The notes: a model not told the origin generated them from the sequence alone. A stretch of 64,000 nt of DNA from Ananas comosus (GCF_001540865.1 NW_017893416.1:18057-82056), one strand, 5' to 3'; shown: positions 30,039-41,850, counted from the first letter of the stretch. Translations and numbers: made by a program.

Positions 30039-32176
30039 GTTACGATGTCAATGTGTTGTACATTTACTCTCTCATGATGAAGAATGTCCAATGCATAAGT
30101 AATATGTCCCAACCTGGCAACAAGTATCATGTCCCGTTCTATCAATATATGATGATTATACTCTATCATGGCAACCAAGTATACAATGATACAATAAGTA
30201 AACTATCAAGTATACTACATGTCTCCACCCTATGCTATAAGCATGTCATAGTAATCCAACTACTAATCCTATCTAGTAGTGATTATCATCTCCCGATTAA
30301 ATGTCATTGTTTCCAACATGTTCTAGGACCTACATGTTGTAGTCCAGCTTGTGCCACCTAAGTGTCGGTGGTAGCTCCAGCATTCCCACTCTAGGAATGA
30401 GTCTATCCCTCCCGACCCCGTAGGTTTTCTCGATACCGCACGAGCGAGTATAAGTCGTGTAGGCCAACTCCGGAGTGCCGGCTTGTAGGGAGCGACCCTC
30501 ACAAGCATGTGCGAATGAGCACAAATGGCAAACAAGCGTAATCATCGTCTCAAGTACCCAATCATTATGTCTCTAACATGGTAATAGTCACTAGCATCTC
30601 AATAATTTAGCTCTAGGTCACAATGTGAAGTTCCAATATTCACTATGCTTAGTGCCTCTTTATGACACTTAAGCTTATTATAAGTTAAGCACATTTCATA
30701 TTCTATGTACCATTTATGACATTAGTACTAGGTTCTCATCTAAACTCGAGCTCAATGCCCCTTTATGATATTAGCTCACTAACTCGCAAGACAAATTAGT
30801 CCAATGCCGCTTTATGACATTATAATAGTTTCAATATCCAATTGAGATCTAAGTCCATAGGCACTTTACATACGTCATTTCTACTAGGTAAACATGAACC
30901 AAAGTCTCTCATAAGAATGCTATGCACATATACGCCTCACATGCAAGTTCTCTACTTCATAAAGGTCCGAAAATACACTGTATGTAACATAGCCATTTTA
31001 AGCATTCTAAAATTCATAATAAATATATTTAATATGATTATGCATGCGTTTTCATTTAACGATACTCAAATCATCACAAATGAGACTTTCTCATTGTGTG
31101 GCTAGGTCAAACCCACGGAACCGTCTCGTAGTCCTTCGTTTCGCCGAACGGAGTTGTCCACAAGTCTCTAAGTACCATAAAAGTAAGAAGCGAATAGATA
31201 AACAAACGTTACGAACAACTCTAGGCTCAAACATTAACCACCACAAGCAAAGGGGCAAAAACTCACCTAGGGAGTAAAAATCCACCTAGGGAGTAAAAAT
31301 CTCTCTCAAGCTCCAAAAGAGAGTTAGAATCCTTCCAATCCAACCCAAAGGAAGATTCTAATCCAATCAATTTAGCTCAAAAGGCCCTAGAATCAAAATG
31401 TCCAAAATTAACCCTAAAATCACATTCTAAGGTTTCATCTCCCAAATTCTACCAAAAATAGGTCTAGAGGGGAGAAATGAGCAACTAACCTCCTTAGAAG
31501 CTCTAATCCAAGCTCCAAGGGTGAAGATCTCCTCTCTTGCAAGCTCCAAGTCCAAGCCTTCAAGCACCAACATGGTAGGAAGAGAGGGAGAGGAAAAGAA
31601 ATGCTCCAAGTCCACAGGCTAGATCCTCCTCCTCCTCTTCTCCTTCTTCTTCTTCTTCTTCTTCTTCTCTATCTAGGGTGTTGGGAGAGTGAGAGGAAGA
31701 GAAATGAGAAGGAGAGAAGGTGGAGTGGCCATATAGGGCATCTTATGTAACAAAATCCAGAAAAACCCCTCAACTTTGCAACCTGTGCAAAGCTCGGTCT
31801 GGGCAAATTTCGGACTGAGGGACCGATCTCCCCGATATGGGACCGGTCTCTCGGCCTGCCCCGAAAATCCAACGTTCGGGAACCGGTCTCTCCCCACACG
31901 GGACCGGTCTCTTCCCGCGTGGACGCTCTCGGGGACCAGTCTCACACGCCAGGGACCGGTTGCCCCAAGGCTGCCGCAATACTGTTTTGAGGGGACCGGT
32001 CTCTCCTTTCAAGGACCGGTTCCCGAGAGTAAAAACTCTCATGACTCGTCCAGAACTCAGATTTTCGAACTTCTTTAGATCGAAAAACATTCTACGACCC
32101 TCCACCAAGTGTGGAAAAGCTCGAAACATAATCAATCACTCGAACCTCACAATTTGCACAGGTCCAGTGTGCTACA
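30039..32176 (-). repeat. 3' LTR of the minus-strand chromovirus, tail missing
   Basis: Starts at 32176 with TGTAGCACACTGGACC on the minus strand and reaches the middle region, then is cut at 30038/30039 by the end of the plus-strand LTR. It carries the ACTCCGGAGT block (30467), ATAAAG-loop hairpins (30650-30815) and the CT tract (31625-31690). Its missing tail family is represented at 37636-38928. Confidence 0.82.
31842..32020 (-). promoter_or_regulatory. ACCGGT dyad cluster in LTR
   Basis: Six ACCGGT sites in the same position as in other LTR copies, between the LTR head and the CTGGGCA-containing segment. One further site has decayed to ACCGAT at 31822. Confidence 0.6.
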
Positions 32177-32188
32177 TTCACCCCTCCT
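32177..32188 (-). other. polypurine tract
   Basis: AGGAGGGGTGAA on the minus strand directly precedes the LTR start TGTAGCACAC. Confidence 0.8.
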
Positions 32189-32230
32189 AAAAAGGAGTTT
32201 CGTCCGCGAAACTCAAAGCAACTACATACC

Positions 32231-33360
32231 TCAAAGCTCCATCGAAAAAAGATGGGGATAGCGCTCCTGCAGCACGCTCTCTAGCTCCCACATGGCCTCT
32301 CGCTCCTCGTGGTTGCTCCAAAGCACCTTCACGTAGGGAATCTCATGGTTCCGCAATCTCTTTACTTCGCGATCCAGAATCCTCTAAGGTTGTTCCAAAG
32401 AATCTTCACATACGGAATGTCCCGATTCCGTAGTTTCTTCACCTCACGAGCCAAGATCTTCACGGGTTGCTCCTTGAAGCTCAAATCCTCTCTCAGCTCC
32501 AAAGGTGTGGCGTCCAACACGTGAGCCGGATCATGGATGTACTTCCGAAGGACCGATACATGAAATACATTATGTACACCTGATAGGTTCGGAGGTAGAG
32601 CGAGTCGATACACTACCGGGCCTACACGCTCCAAAATCTCACACGGTCCAATGTATCGGGGGCTCAGCTTATCCTGAATTCTAAATCTTCTAATTCCTCT
32701 GGTCGGCGAGACTTTCAAGAAGACATGATCACCAATCTGAAACTCCAAGTCTCATCGACACCTTTCAGCATAACTCTTTTGCCTACTCTGGGCTGTCAAC
32801 AGTCGCTCCCGAGCAATGCGAACCTTGTCCTCCGCTTCCTGGAGCACATCTGGGCCTAAAGCCAATCTTACGCCAACTTCACTCCAATGAAGTGGCGATC
32901 TACATTTCCGTCCATAGAGTGCCTCGAAAGGTGCCATCTTGATGCTTGCCTGATAACTGTTGTTATAAGCAAACTCTGCCATCGGTAGATACTGCGACCA
33001 TCCTCCCTGGAAGTCAATCACACAGGCTCGAAATATGTCCTCGAGAGTCTGTATAGTACGCTCTAACTGCCCGTCACTCTGGGGGTGGAAAGCTATACTG
33101 AAGTCCAAGCGCGTACCCAAAGCATCCTGTAAGCTCCGCCAAAAGTGAGATACAAATCGGGGGTCTCGATCTGATACAATAGAAGTAGGTACCCCGTGCA
33201 ATCGCACAATATCATCCAAGTAAACCTGTGCTAGTCTCTCACTAGTGCAAATAGTGTGGATAGGTATGAAATGTGCCAATTTCGTCGACCTATCCACGAT
33301 CACCCAAATAGCATCATACCCGGCCTGCGAGCGGGGCAAACCCATCACAAAGTCCATGGT
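32231..33360 (-). pseudogene. chromovirus integrase and chromodomain (broken, with internal duplication)
   Basis: MDFVMGLPRSQAGYDAIWV, FIPIHTICTSERLAQ, SIVSDRDPRF and FHPQSDGQLERTIQ give the integrase core with its catalytic residues. A TGA at about 32749-32751 separates it from the FQIGDHVFLKVSP domain. The chromodomain start is present twice, as ILAREVKKLRNRDIPYVK (about 32404-32460) and again as a diverged copy (about 32320-32385) in another frame. The second copy leads to the normal end at 32231. The enzyme would insert element cDNA; this copy is dead. Confidence 0.86.
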
Positions 33361-33818
33361 GATATCTCCTATTTCTATACTGGTATCGGTAAACTCTGCA
33401 ATTTTTTTGCGGGAACTCGGTGCTCAGCTTTTACCTGTTGGTAAGTTAAACATCTGGCAACAAACTCACCAACGTCCTTTTTCATCCCGGGCCACCAATA
33501 AAGCAACTTTAAGTCCTTGTACATCTTGGTGCCTCCCGGATGTATAGTATATAGTGCTCGGTATGCCTCTTAGAGAATTTCTTCTCTAAGCGTCGATTTC
33601 GCCGGTACACAGATCCGTCCACGGAAACGCATCAACCCTTGGTCATCCACAAGGAAATCGCTGGTGCAACCATCAACCATTTTACCTTTAATCTTTTGCA
33701 ACTCCACATCGGAAGCTTACTTCTCTTTAATCCTTTCCACAAGTGTAGGTTGCACCACCAAAGTCATCAGTCTCAAGGGTGTATCAGGAGCCACCACCTC
33801 CAACTCCAACTACTTCAT
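33361..33818 (-). pseudogene. RNase H-integrase linker and integrase zinc region, degenerate
   Basis: The matching region of the element at 60400-60900 is recognisable here in pieces ([17 protein letters not shown] sequence near 33520 and a WWPGMKKDV-like block near 33480), but stops interrupt every frame. Confidence 0.65.
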
Positions 33819-35087
33819 CTACTCGATCAGCGGCGGTTGAGTAACCACAAGCATTGCTAAGTTTTCCGTCGATTTCCTACTTAGCGCATCCGCCACCACG
33901 TTATCCTTGCCCGGGTAGTAGAGTATCGTCAAATCATAATCCTTGAGTAGCTCCAACCATCTGCGCTGCCTCAAGTTCAACTCCTTCTGAGTGAATAGAT
34001 ACTTTAAACTCTTGTGATCCGTATATACTTCGCATCGCTCGCCGTACAAGTAGTGGCGCCATAGCTTCAATGCAAAGACCACGACCGCCAATTCGAAATC
34101 ATGAGTAGGGTAGTTTCTTTCATAATCCTTCAACTGGCGAGATGCATACGCAATCACCTTTCCATCCTGCATCAAGACATAGCCCAATCCATTAAAAGAA
34201 GCATCGCTATAAACCACATACCCTGCTCCAGCAACTGGTAGGGTCAGGATTGGGGCAGTTGTCAATCTCTGCTTCAACTCTTGGAAGCTCCTTTCACACG
34301 CATCATTCCAAACAAACTTGGTGTCTTTAGGTGTGAGCCTCGTGAGGGGAGTAGACAACTTCGCAAATCCCTCAACAAACCGTCGGTAGTAGCCGGTCAG
34401 GCCAAGAAAACTCCAAATCTCAGTGACACTCGTCGACCTCGGCCAATCCCTGATAGCTTCAATCTTTCTAAGATCCACAGCTATACCTGATCCAGAAATC
34501 AAATGGCCTAAAAACGCCACTTCTCTAAGCCAAAACTCACACTTTTTTAATTTGGCATAGAGCTCCTTTTCCCGAAGCACTTGAAGTACAAGTCTCAAGT
34601 GTTCCTCGTGATCCGCATCACTTCGGGAATAGACCAAAATGTCGTCGATGAATACTACGACGAACCTGTCTAGATAAGGCTTGAATACACGGTTCATTAG
34701 ATCCATAAAAGCTGCTGGGGCATTAGTAAGCCCAAACGGCATAACAGTAAACTCATAATGTCCATACCGTGTTCTAAAAGCCGTCTTCGACACATCCTCA
34801 TGCTTGATCTTCAACTGGTGGTACCCTGACTGCAAGTCGATCTTGGAATACACACTAGATCCCTGGAGCTGATCAAACAAATCATCAATCCTCGGTAATG
34901 GATACTTATTGTTGATCGTGACTTTATTGAGTTCACGATAGTCCACGCACAAGCGAAGCGATACATCCTTCTTCTTGACAAATAGAACCAGTGCTCCCGA
35001 TGGTGACACACTCGGTCGCACAAAACCCTTGTCCAGAAGGTCCTGCAGCTGTGCCTTCAGCTCCTTCAATTCCGCCGGAGGGGGGAG
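33819..35087 (-). pseudogene. chromovirus reverse transcriptase and RNase H
   Basis: An open frame of 416 codons with RT blocks [32 protein letters not shown] and [11 protein letters not shown] (catalytic DD near 34645), then the RNase H region [47 protein letters not shown] and ADALSRKS. The RNase H has its Asp, Glu and Asp residues. It begins abruptly at about 35087, where an LTR fragment is joined, so protease and gag are gone. The frame itself is intact, which makes this the best preserved RT here. Confidence 0.9.
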
Positions 35088-36871
35088 CGACCGCCCTCGA
35101 GCACGGAACTCATAGCAAGTATGATCAAATCCTTAACTCAAAGGATTATAAGTTCAATCTTGACTTTACACTAACTCTAGTGTTCTTCACATCACTTGTT
35201 TTGCTAACTCTAGCAATCTTTGTGCTTTACATCTCTTTACTTTTAGCTACCTCTAGCGTTCGCGTTCTTTATTCTTTACACGTTCTTTATTGCTCTCTTT
35301 GCTTTAGCTTTAGTCATCGTCATCATTCTTTACATCACTTTGATTCTTTGCTTCACACTAACTCTAGTGTCACTTTAACTTTACATTATTTAGATGCCAC
35401 TCGATTTATGTCATAGTGTCACTCTGTTCTTTTGCCTCACTTGGGTACTCACATTTTCTCTCATACATACATCTAGGGTTTTAACATTCATAGGGTCCTC
35501 GACCATCACATTAAGCAAGGTGTACTCACAATCATGCAACATCACATTTTTTTATCATCACTTTACCCTAAAATGCATGCAACAAGTATATAGCATATGC
35601 TCAATTGAATGACACATTAGGCATAGAGAGAAGTTCAACGAGTTTGGAAGCACCACCCACCTCGTAGGTCTCTTTAGGTGCTCCGACGATTTACTTCGGA
35701 TTTTCAGACGCCCGGTTCACTACCTGCGGCAAAACGAAGCCCTATTAGGCCATTTTGCTCATATCTTTACTTTGGCTTTTCGTAATGCTAATCCGAGCGC
35801 ACCAACGCGTCGGAAATACCCCCAATTAGGTTTTTGAAGCAATTTCACTTAGAAATCCCCATAAGCAAAAGCCCTAATTTGGTGCCCTAGCTCCAATACA
35901 TATACAAAACCTAGGGTTTGATCTCATTGGGAAGCAAAAGTAACTTCAATATACTCTAAAAAGTCCATTTGAACCATCTTTAAACAAAGCAAAACCTTAC
36001 TTAGGGTTTCACCATGAGAGGTGATGAAGCTCACCTCAAGCTTCACCATTTCTATGGTCTTGATCTCAAAAGAAGCAAAAGGAAAGCTTCAAATACTCAA
36101 ATGGTTCCATAAAACCCATTTTAAGCTTAATCCAAACCCTAGATTAGGTTCTACCATGATTAGGGTTCAATGCTTACCTTGTAAGCTCTCCTTTTCCAAG
36201 CTAGAGATAAGGGAGAGGGAGTTTCTTCACTTCCTCTTCTTCTTCTCCTTTTTCTTCTCCTTCTTTTTCTCTCTTTCCTTGCCTTCTTCTTCTTCTTCTC
36301 CTTCTTTGTCTTCTAGAGAGAGAGAGGGAGAGGGATGAGTGTGAGAGGGTGAGAATGAGGGAAATGTCTCATTTGTCCCCTTACTATACTCTATGGGTTG
36401 CAAAATTACAGCTAAACCCCTCAACTTTTACTCTTTCACACAGCCTGGACTGGGCTGTTCGCGCAGGCAGGGACCGGTCTCTCCTTCAGGGACCGGTTCC
36501 CGAAGGTCGTCCCAGCACTGCCAGAGCTGCCGCGCGCGATGCAACCGGTCTCTCTTTGGAGGACCGGTCTCTCGGGGACCGGTCTCTCAGGCAGGGACCG
36601 GTTCCCGAGAGCTAATTTCTCAGGACTTAGCCGATTTTTCGGCTGTCACAAATCATACGCGTTCGAGGACCGGTCTCTCCCACCAGGGACCGGTCCCCGA
36701 GAGCTCAAAATCTGCAGTTTTGCAAAAATTGATCCTTTAGCTCTCGAAAATCTCCCGTAACTCACTTTTGATCATTTTAACACCTTCGGACTTTCCGAAG
36801 TGTACCATCCTCGCACTTTGGTCGATTTGACTAAAGTTCGATATTTATTTCCGAATTTTCGGTATATTACA
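35088..36871 (-). mobile_element. chromovirus LTR, head portion (TGTAATATACC family)
   Basis: Starts at 36871 on the minus strand and passes the ACCGGT cluster, the CT/GA tract (36230-36335), AAACCCTAG sequence and the ACTCTAG-rich middle, to a GGCGGTCGCTCCCCC block, where it joins pol at about 35088. The same block lies at 55995-56010 in the 5' LTR of the large plus-strand element, confirming the family. Confidence 0.82.
36473..36694 (-). promoter_or_regulatory. ACCGGT dyad cluster in LTR
   Basis: Eight ACCGGT sites, including the pair GAGGACCGGTCTCTCCC / CCAGGGACCGGTCCCC at 36666-36698, which forms an inverted repeat around a short loop. Confidence 0.6.
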
Positions 36872-37635
36872 ATGGGCGAACCCAAGCGGATCGCCAAGGA
36901 TTGATTGAACAAGAGTTCAGCATCGTTAATTGAACATTGCTTATTGGACATTATGGTTGGACATGATAGCATAGTAGTTGACATTTCACTATATGATACA
37001 TGCATGCATGATACATGACTTTGGGCATAGTAGCATAGTTTTCCTATTATGTCATTTACAACTTTGATATTTATCTATCTATCTATCTGCCTGCTTTTGC
37101 CCACTCGGATCTAGTGGGGAGATCGGCGAAGTCGACGGCCGAACCCACTGGGAACTATAGAAGATAGTTCTCACCCCACTCTATTTCCAGGGCCTAGTAC
37201 CAGTTCGCCGGGCGAGGACCGTGGCAAGGGCATCGCGCCCGAGCAGTAGTATGTAGTAGCTTTCCTTTTGCATTAACACAACTATGTATTTGAGAGAGAT
37301 TCATGTAGGTGAGGATTTGGAGAGCTATGTATTTTGATGACATTACTAGACATGTTTTCGTTTTGGGAAAAATGTAAATGTAAGAGAATGGATGCAATTA
37401 ATGTAATAGTTAGTAAAACTCTCTTTATTTCACTTGTGTTATCTTGTGGATTCTTGCTCTTTGTTGTTGGCACTGTTCGTGCCCTGTTGATCGTGTATGT
37501 TTGAATTCATTTATCCTGGGCCAATTCTTGTACATGATCAGGTTGTGAACCTTGGGCGGGCAGGGGAGTTGCTGCCCGTTCGGCGTCCGTTCGCCGTGCC
37601 CGAACCGTGCCAGGGTTTCGGGCGGGGGCGTGACA
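36872..37635 (+). mobile_element. chromovirus LTR tail
   Basis: Plus-strand LTR 3' portion with a CTAT microsatellite (37074-37090), the CCCACTGGGAACTATAG hairpin block, the CCGTGGCAAGGGCATCGCGCCC block and a terminal GGGCAG...CTGCCC hairpin, ending GCGTGACA at 37635. It abuts an opposite-strand LTR head at 36871/36872, the same configuration as at 4518/4519. Confidence 0.8.
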
Positions 37636-37803
37636 CCATAAAGTGGCTTTGGACTTGAGCAACTTGTAAACTAGAGAGCGAATGTCATAAAGCGACATTG
37701 AGCTTGGGGTATATATGAACCTAGTAATAATGCCATAAAGAGGCATAGGAATTGGAACATGCTTGGATATAGCAATGTTATAGTGCATAAAGAGGCACTA
37801 GAC
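37636..37803 (+). repeat. hairpins with constant ATAAAG loop and varying stems
   Basis: AATGTC-ATAAAGC-GACATT (37681), ATGCC-ATAAAGA-GGCAT (37730) and TAGTGC-ATAAAGAG-GCACTA (37783) are perfect small hairpins about 50 bp apart. The loop is constant while each stem has different bases on both sides. Confidence 0.65.
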
Positions 37804-38928
37804 TTAGTGAATGTTGGAACTTTATCTTGTGACATAGAACTAGACCGATGGGTTACTAGTGACTATTACCATGTTAGAGACATGATGATTTGGTACTTGA
37901 GACGATGACTATGCTTGCTTGCCATTTGTGCTTATTCGCACATGCTTGTGAGGGTCGCTCCCTACAAGCCGGCACTCCGGAGTTGGCTTACGCGACTTAT
38001 GTTCGCTAGTGCGGTATCGAGAAACCTACGGGGTCGGGAGGGATAGACTCATTCCCAGAGTGGGAATGTTGGAGCTACCACCGGCACTTAGGTGGCACAA
38101 GCTGGACTACACTTGTGTATGTCCTAAAACAAAATTGAACAATGACATCAATCCATAATGATAATCACTACTAGATAGGGTGTAGTAGTTGGATTAGCTT
38201 GACATGCTTAATGCATAGCTTTGGACATTTAAGACATGTAGTATACTTAGTAATATCACTCATTGCATGACTGTATACTTGCTTGCCATGTGGGATCATA
38301 TTAGTTATGTATTGGACATACTTGATCATAGTAGAATGAGCGTACAACGTATTGACATCATGTTATTTATGGCTTAGTAGTTTAGCATTCAATATATATA
38401 TGCTTTCATATCTGCAGTTAATTTTCTATTGCTTTTCATATCTACCTTACTCTTTTGGGCCTAGTGGTGCATTGTGCTGAGGTCAATAATTGCCCACTAG
38501 GAACTATAAATTATAGTTCTCACGCCCCCTGTTTCTTGTCTCCTTTCAGAGCCTTCCACACCGGGTGAGGCTAGGGACCGCGAAAAAGGTATCGCCTCGA
38601 GCTAGCTCTTTGGCGAGGGATTTATCGGTAGGTGGTCTACTTCTCATTGGTTTTATTTTGGAGAGGTTGAGAGTTGTACCATGTATAGAGACCACCTTTT
38701 TGTACTTTGAGACAGTTTATGTATTTACCTTATGTTTTATATTAGTGTATCAGTTTCCTTTTCCTCTACTTGTTGTTAGAGTTTAGCTGCTAGTTGCTCT
38801 GTTATCTTTAGTTGTCTTACTTTTCCCTAATTTCATATCTCTATTTTTGTAGATGCCTTATATGTGCAAGCATATGGCGGGTCTGGGCACGCACCGGGCG
38901 GGCCTACGCCGGGTCCCGGGGCGTGATA
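37636..38928 (+). repeat. 5' LTR tail of the gag-protease element
   Basis: Contains ATAAAG-loop hairpins (37636-37803), the ACTCCGGAGT block (37974), the GAACTATAA-TTATAGTTC hairpin (about 38507) and an LTR end reading GGGGCGTGATA at 38928, followed by the primer site. The LTR head is missing because another LTR tail ends at 37635. Confidence 0.82.
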
Positions 38929-38936
38929 GATTAATT

Positions 38937-38949
38937 TGGTATCAGAGCC
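38937..38949 (+). other. primer binding site (tRNA-Met)
   Basis: TGGTATCAGAGCC, eight bases after the LTR end, with the usual chromovirus spacing. Confidence 0.9.
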
Positions 38950-39269
38950 TAGGGTTGAGTCTTAGTGGACCTAGCAAACCTTAGGCCGATTGGACTATAG
39001 GAAGTAGGCTCGTGAGAGACGAGGTCTATCTGATTCGTAAGCGAATGTATCATGATTCGGTTTATTATAACTCTAAAAAGTTTGAGTTGAAGCGAAGTGT
39101 ATATCTTCTAACTTCGCAGAGGGTTACGTTGGCGGCCGACAACGTAACATCGGGAGTTAGTAGTAAAGAACACTTCCTTACTTTCGCATGATTTCAGTGT
39201 TTTATTATTGAGCGGGGTTGCAATAGCGTGGGTTTTACTAACTTACGCTTTTATGATGCTGTTGTGATA

Positions 39270-40510
39270 ATGCCGATTACACGCTCTAAGTCTGTTGGAG
39301 CGGATAATGCGGCGAGCCTTGAAGAGGTGGAGACCTCTGCTACCTCCGGATCCGGCGAGGTCCGTGAGTTGAGGAGCCAGCTTACGGCCATCACTGACTT
39401 GGTCGCGCAGCAGGCGGCGATGGCACAGCAGCAGGCGGATGCGGCGTGCCGGCAGGAGGCGCGGATGAAACGCCTGGAGGATCTTTTGTTGCAGCAGGTG
39501 GCAGCCAGGGAGGCTCAGGTCCCTGCACCACCCGCGCCGGTAGAGGTGGTTGCGCCCAGGGTGTTGTCCCCTGCACTCGACACTTCTCCGACGACCCCTG
39601 TGGTCGCACCTCGGGAGGAGGACGTTGCGGCACCACCAGCCCAGGTGCCTTTGGCGGGGGCAGTTTTCCCAGTGATGGTTCAGGGAGCCGAGCGGGATCG
39701 ATTCATAGATCGCCTAACGAGTTTAGGAGGTGCAATCCGCGAATTTTCGACGGAGAGAAGGTGGATCACTAGATAGTGGATAAGTGGCTCATGCATATGG
39801 AGAAATTATTCCATGACACCTTCGTGGAGGAGAGGGACAGAGTTTGGCTCGCCACACACCATCTTGACGGCGAGGCCTACCGTTGGTGGCTAGATATTCG
39901 GGACAACCTGCACACAGATTTATCAGCGATCTCGTGGAAGAGATTTAAGGAGCTTCTGATGGCTAAGTACTTTCCAGAGAGCATCAAGTGAAAAATGGAG
40001 CAGGACTTGCAGGGCTTGCGCCAGGAGGATCGGACGGTGGCCGAGTACGAGAGGGAGTTCTCTCGGCTTTTGCATTGCGTGCCTTTTGTCGTGCGGGACG
40101 ACGAGGACAAGGCCTGCATTTTCGAGCGTGGACCGCGGCCCTTGATCTTTCGGTTGGTGCAGTCCTCCAATCTTCAGACCTATCGAGATGTGGTGAACTG
40201 CGCGCTCATCGTGGAGAGCGGCGCGGTGGAGTTGCAGGAGCGCCACGAGGGCATGGATAAGGGGAAGGACAAAAGGCCCGCGGCTGAGGGTGCGAGTCAG
40301 ACGCACTCACGGAGGCCGCCAAGGCACCCCAGGAGCCGGAGCCAGTCGCGAGGACATGACTCGTCTACTCAGTGAGGAGGACTTGATCGTCGCCAGGCTT
40401 CGCGCTGCGTGATCTGCAGTGGTCCTCATTTCCCACGACAGTGTTCACGAAGTCGGGGCAGGTGCTACCTGTGTGGCCAGAAGGGTCACTTCTAGTCGGA
40501 CTGCTCGAGG
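39270..40510 (+). pseudogene. chromovirus Gag (broken)
   Basis: Starts MPITRSKSVGADNA at 39270. A Gln/Ala-rich coiled coil and a Pro/Val-rich part end in a stop near 39774, and the capsid block resumes in another frame at 39776 (KWLMHMEKLFHDTFVEERD, YRWWLDIRDNL, AEYEREFSRLLHCVPF). In-frame stops follow at 39989, 40373 and 40490, the last inside the second zinc knuckle. The first knuckle is CVICSGPHFPRQC. The Gag differs in its N-terminus from those at 18182 and 57232, so it is a separate subfamily. Confidence 0.86.
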
Positions 40511-40693
40511 GGCCCAGCGCCAGTACCATCATCGGCATCAGCACCAGCTTCACCAGGTCCCAGCCAGGGGACGCCTTCCGCTCACTACCAGGCCGGGCGG
40601 CCACCAGTTCAGAGGCAAACGGAGGGGTCACGGCAGGCCCCGAGCGGGCGCATATACGAGGCCCAGACCGAGGAGGCGGCAGCGGCCGAGAAT

Positions 40694-41288
40694 GTGGTTG
40701 CAGTTATCATTTTATTAAATGGTATTCGAGTTCGTGCATTACTTGATACTGGTGCATCGCATTCATTCATAGATCAGCTCTTTGCCAAGTTGCATGGCAT
40801 CCCCTTTGTTTCCTTGTTGCATCCGGGACGTGTTGTTATCCCCAACCACTCTTTGGATATTAGGGAGTTTTGCCCCAGTTGCCCTGTTCGGGTAGGAGAT
40901 TGGATCATGCCCGTGAATTTGTTAGTTTTGTATAAACTTGGAGAGTTTGATGTAGTTTTGGGCATGGATTGGTTGACCAAGTACTTCGCCACTATCGATT
41001 GCAAGAATCGAATGGTAATGTTTACAGAGCCGGGGCAGGCGGAGGTTGTATACCGTGGATGCCAGAGTTCACTATTTGTGATGACTATTAGCTCCTCTCT
41101 AGCTAGACAGTTGATTAGCAGAGGCTGCGTAGCCTATTTGGCTACTGTGGTGTTGAGGGGTGACGTCAACACTCCTAGGATTGAGGATATGCCCGTAGTA
41201 CGGGAGTTTGGAGACGTGTTTGTAGCAAAGCTGCCAGGCATGCCACCTGATAGGGAGATTGAGTTTGTGGTAGATCTCGTCCCCGGGA
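40694..41288 (+). pseudogene. chromovirus aspartic protease region, truncated
   Basis: RALLDTGASHSFID carries the intact DTG active site. FDVVLGMDWLTKYFATIDC and the VFVAKLPGMPPDREIEFVVDL block lead toward RT. The frame is the same as the second half of gag. It stops at 41288 exactly where an LTR head (TGTAGCACACTGG) begins, so RT, RNase H and integrase are absent. Confidence 0.87.
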
Positions 41289-41465
41289 TGTAGCACACTG
41301 GACCTTTGCAAATTGCGAGGTTCGAGTGTTTGGATGTATTTCGAGCTTTTCCACACTTGGTGGAGGNTCGGAACACTGTCAACGACCCACCAGAAAATCT
41401 GGAAAAGCTCGACACACGAATCAAACACTCGAACCTCGCAATTTGCAAAGGTCCAGTGTGTTACA
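41289..41465. repeat. head-to-head LTR palindrome with an ambiguous base
   Basis: TGTAGCACACTGGACC at 41289 starts a plus-strand LTR head, and GGTCCAGTGTGTTACA ending at 41465 is the same head on the minus strand. The arms match for about 50 bp before diverging. An undetermined base (n) lies between them at 41367. This could be a real foldback or an assembly join. Confidence 0.85.
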
Positions 41466-41850
41466 AGTTGCATTAGAGGTACCTACTTATATGAGAGTAG
41501 ATGATGTATAGGTTGTGAGATGCATTTTGGAGAGATGTGAATAAACTTGTATCTATATTTTGGATGAAACGAAAATGTAAATTGTATAAATGTACAAATC
41601 ATGATGTAATAGATAGAACTCTCTTTTATGCACTTGTATAGATACTTGTGTTACTTGCTCTTGTTGTTATGCACTTGTGGTGCTTCTATTGTCGTTGTTT
41701 GGATCATGTATGTATTGAATTGTTCCTGGGCGAATTCTTGTACATGATCCCGTGCTTGAGCCTTGGGCGGACAGGAGAGGTGCTGTCCGTTCGGCGTCTG
41801 TTCGACGTGCTTGAACCGGACCAAATGGGTAGCGGTTTCGGGGCGTGACA
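41466..41850 (+). mobile_element. chromovirus LTR tail
   Basis: The last 385 bp of an LTR, with the GGACAG-CTGTCC and GTTCGGCG hairpins, ending GGGGCGTGACA at 41850. The CCCACTGGG block is absent, so the LTR is internally deleted between the palindrome and this tail. Confidence 0.8.

Noticed and set aside
41704..41850. C-terminal end of the open frame with Copia Gag
   Set aside because: The codons after 41851 (descending) are a chromovirus LTR tail, so the Gag homology stops there.
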